A stretch of DNA of 64,000 bases from Sporosarcina obsidiansis. Its GTDB lineage: Bacteria > Bacillota > Bacilli > Bacillales_A > Planococcaceae. Of the stretch, positions 63,928 through 64,000 are shown in pieces. Numbering within the stretch: position 1 is the stretch's first letter; every line of letters begins with the position of its first letter. Made by a program: the position numbers and the translations under genes. Below the pieces are notes generated by a model, which saw nothing but the letters and a program-made list of their open reading frames with translations, had not been told where the DNA came from and made no database searches. The DNA is taken from the NCBI RefSeq assembly GCF_009651005.1, contig NZ_WHVW01000002.1, forward strand, positions 337,920 through 401,919. Direction: 5' to 3'.

Positions 63928-64000
63928 TGGTGGCTCAGGACGGAATCGAACCGCCGACACAAGGATTTTCAGTCCTTTGCTCTACCGACTGAGCTACTGA
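63928..64000 (-). tRNA. tRNA-Phe(GAA), 5' end cut by window edge
   Basis: Anticodon loop CTGAAAA gives GAA. The 3' acceptor CTGAGCC with ACCA is complete; only the last four bases of the 5' acceptor strand (TCAG) are inside, so three bases are missing. The order Phe-Gly-Ile-Asn-Ser-Glu resembles the end of tRNA clusters that follow rRNA operons in Bacillus. Confidence 0.93.

Overview
The window reads as the chromosome of a low-to-mid GC Gram-positive Bacillales bacterium. Three things point there: strong AGGAGG-type ribosome binding sites with frequent GTG/TTG starts, a SAM-I riboswitch ahead of metK, and the order metK, pckA, ytmA, ytkD, dps, yidD, menE-B-H-D-F, yteA, which matches the Bacillus subtilis backbone. 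A Sporosarcina-like or other Planococcaceae genome is my best guess, but no marker here proves the genus.

Bases 1-17100 are a catabolic accessory region, almost all on the minus strand. It holds two tandem cysteine-type sulfatases, a coupled MFS importer with a perfect cre site, an SDR, an MFS-SDR-VOC operon, and an operon for an acyl-CoA ligase plus a complete E3/E1alpha/E1beta/E2 2-oxoacid (acetoin-type) dehydrogenase. A divergent LysR regulator closes it. The paralogous pairs and the gene content suggest uptake and desulfation of an organosulfate, oxidation of the released alcohol, and thiamine-dependent cleavage to acyl-CoA. The substrate is unknown.

Bases 17300-27400 carry stress and detoxification genes: LysR with a split chromate transporter pair; an arsenic operon (arsR-arsB-arsC-HesB-like-flavin oxidoreductase) whose arsC has an out-of-frame A10 tract; a secreted-type nuclease; a heterodimeric fluoride channel pair; a hydrolase lacking its nucleophile serine; and a gamma-carbonic-anhydrase-like protein.

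Bases 27400-35900 hold a frameshifted lipoprotein gene and a sigma-54-controlled operon (ridA, diaminopropionate ammonia-lyase, M20 peptidase, D-aminoacylase, sodium-solute symporter) downstream of its own enhancer-binding activator. A -24/-12 promoter and repeated activator-like sites are visible.

Bases 35900-46100 are a mosaic: a YdjM-type membrane protein, an ABC exporter, YitT, an SDR, a small FbpA-like protein, TetR plus a shortened MFS, a MITE-like repeat element, a UPF0180 protein, a degenerate M50-like membrane protein and an amidase.

Bases 46100-64000 are core backbone: metK with riboswitch, pckA with a CcpN-type operator, ytmA/ytkD, malic enzyme, dps, yidD, a Zur-box-linked zinc-binding lipoprotein, the menaquinone genes (menC absent), yteA and a six-tRNA cluster cut by the right edge. 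No CRISPR array, prophage, intact insertion sequence or rRNA gene was seen.
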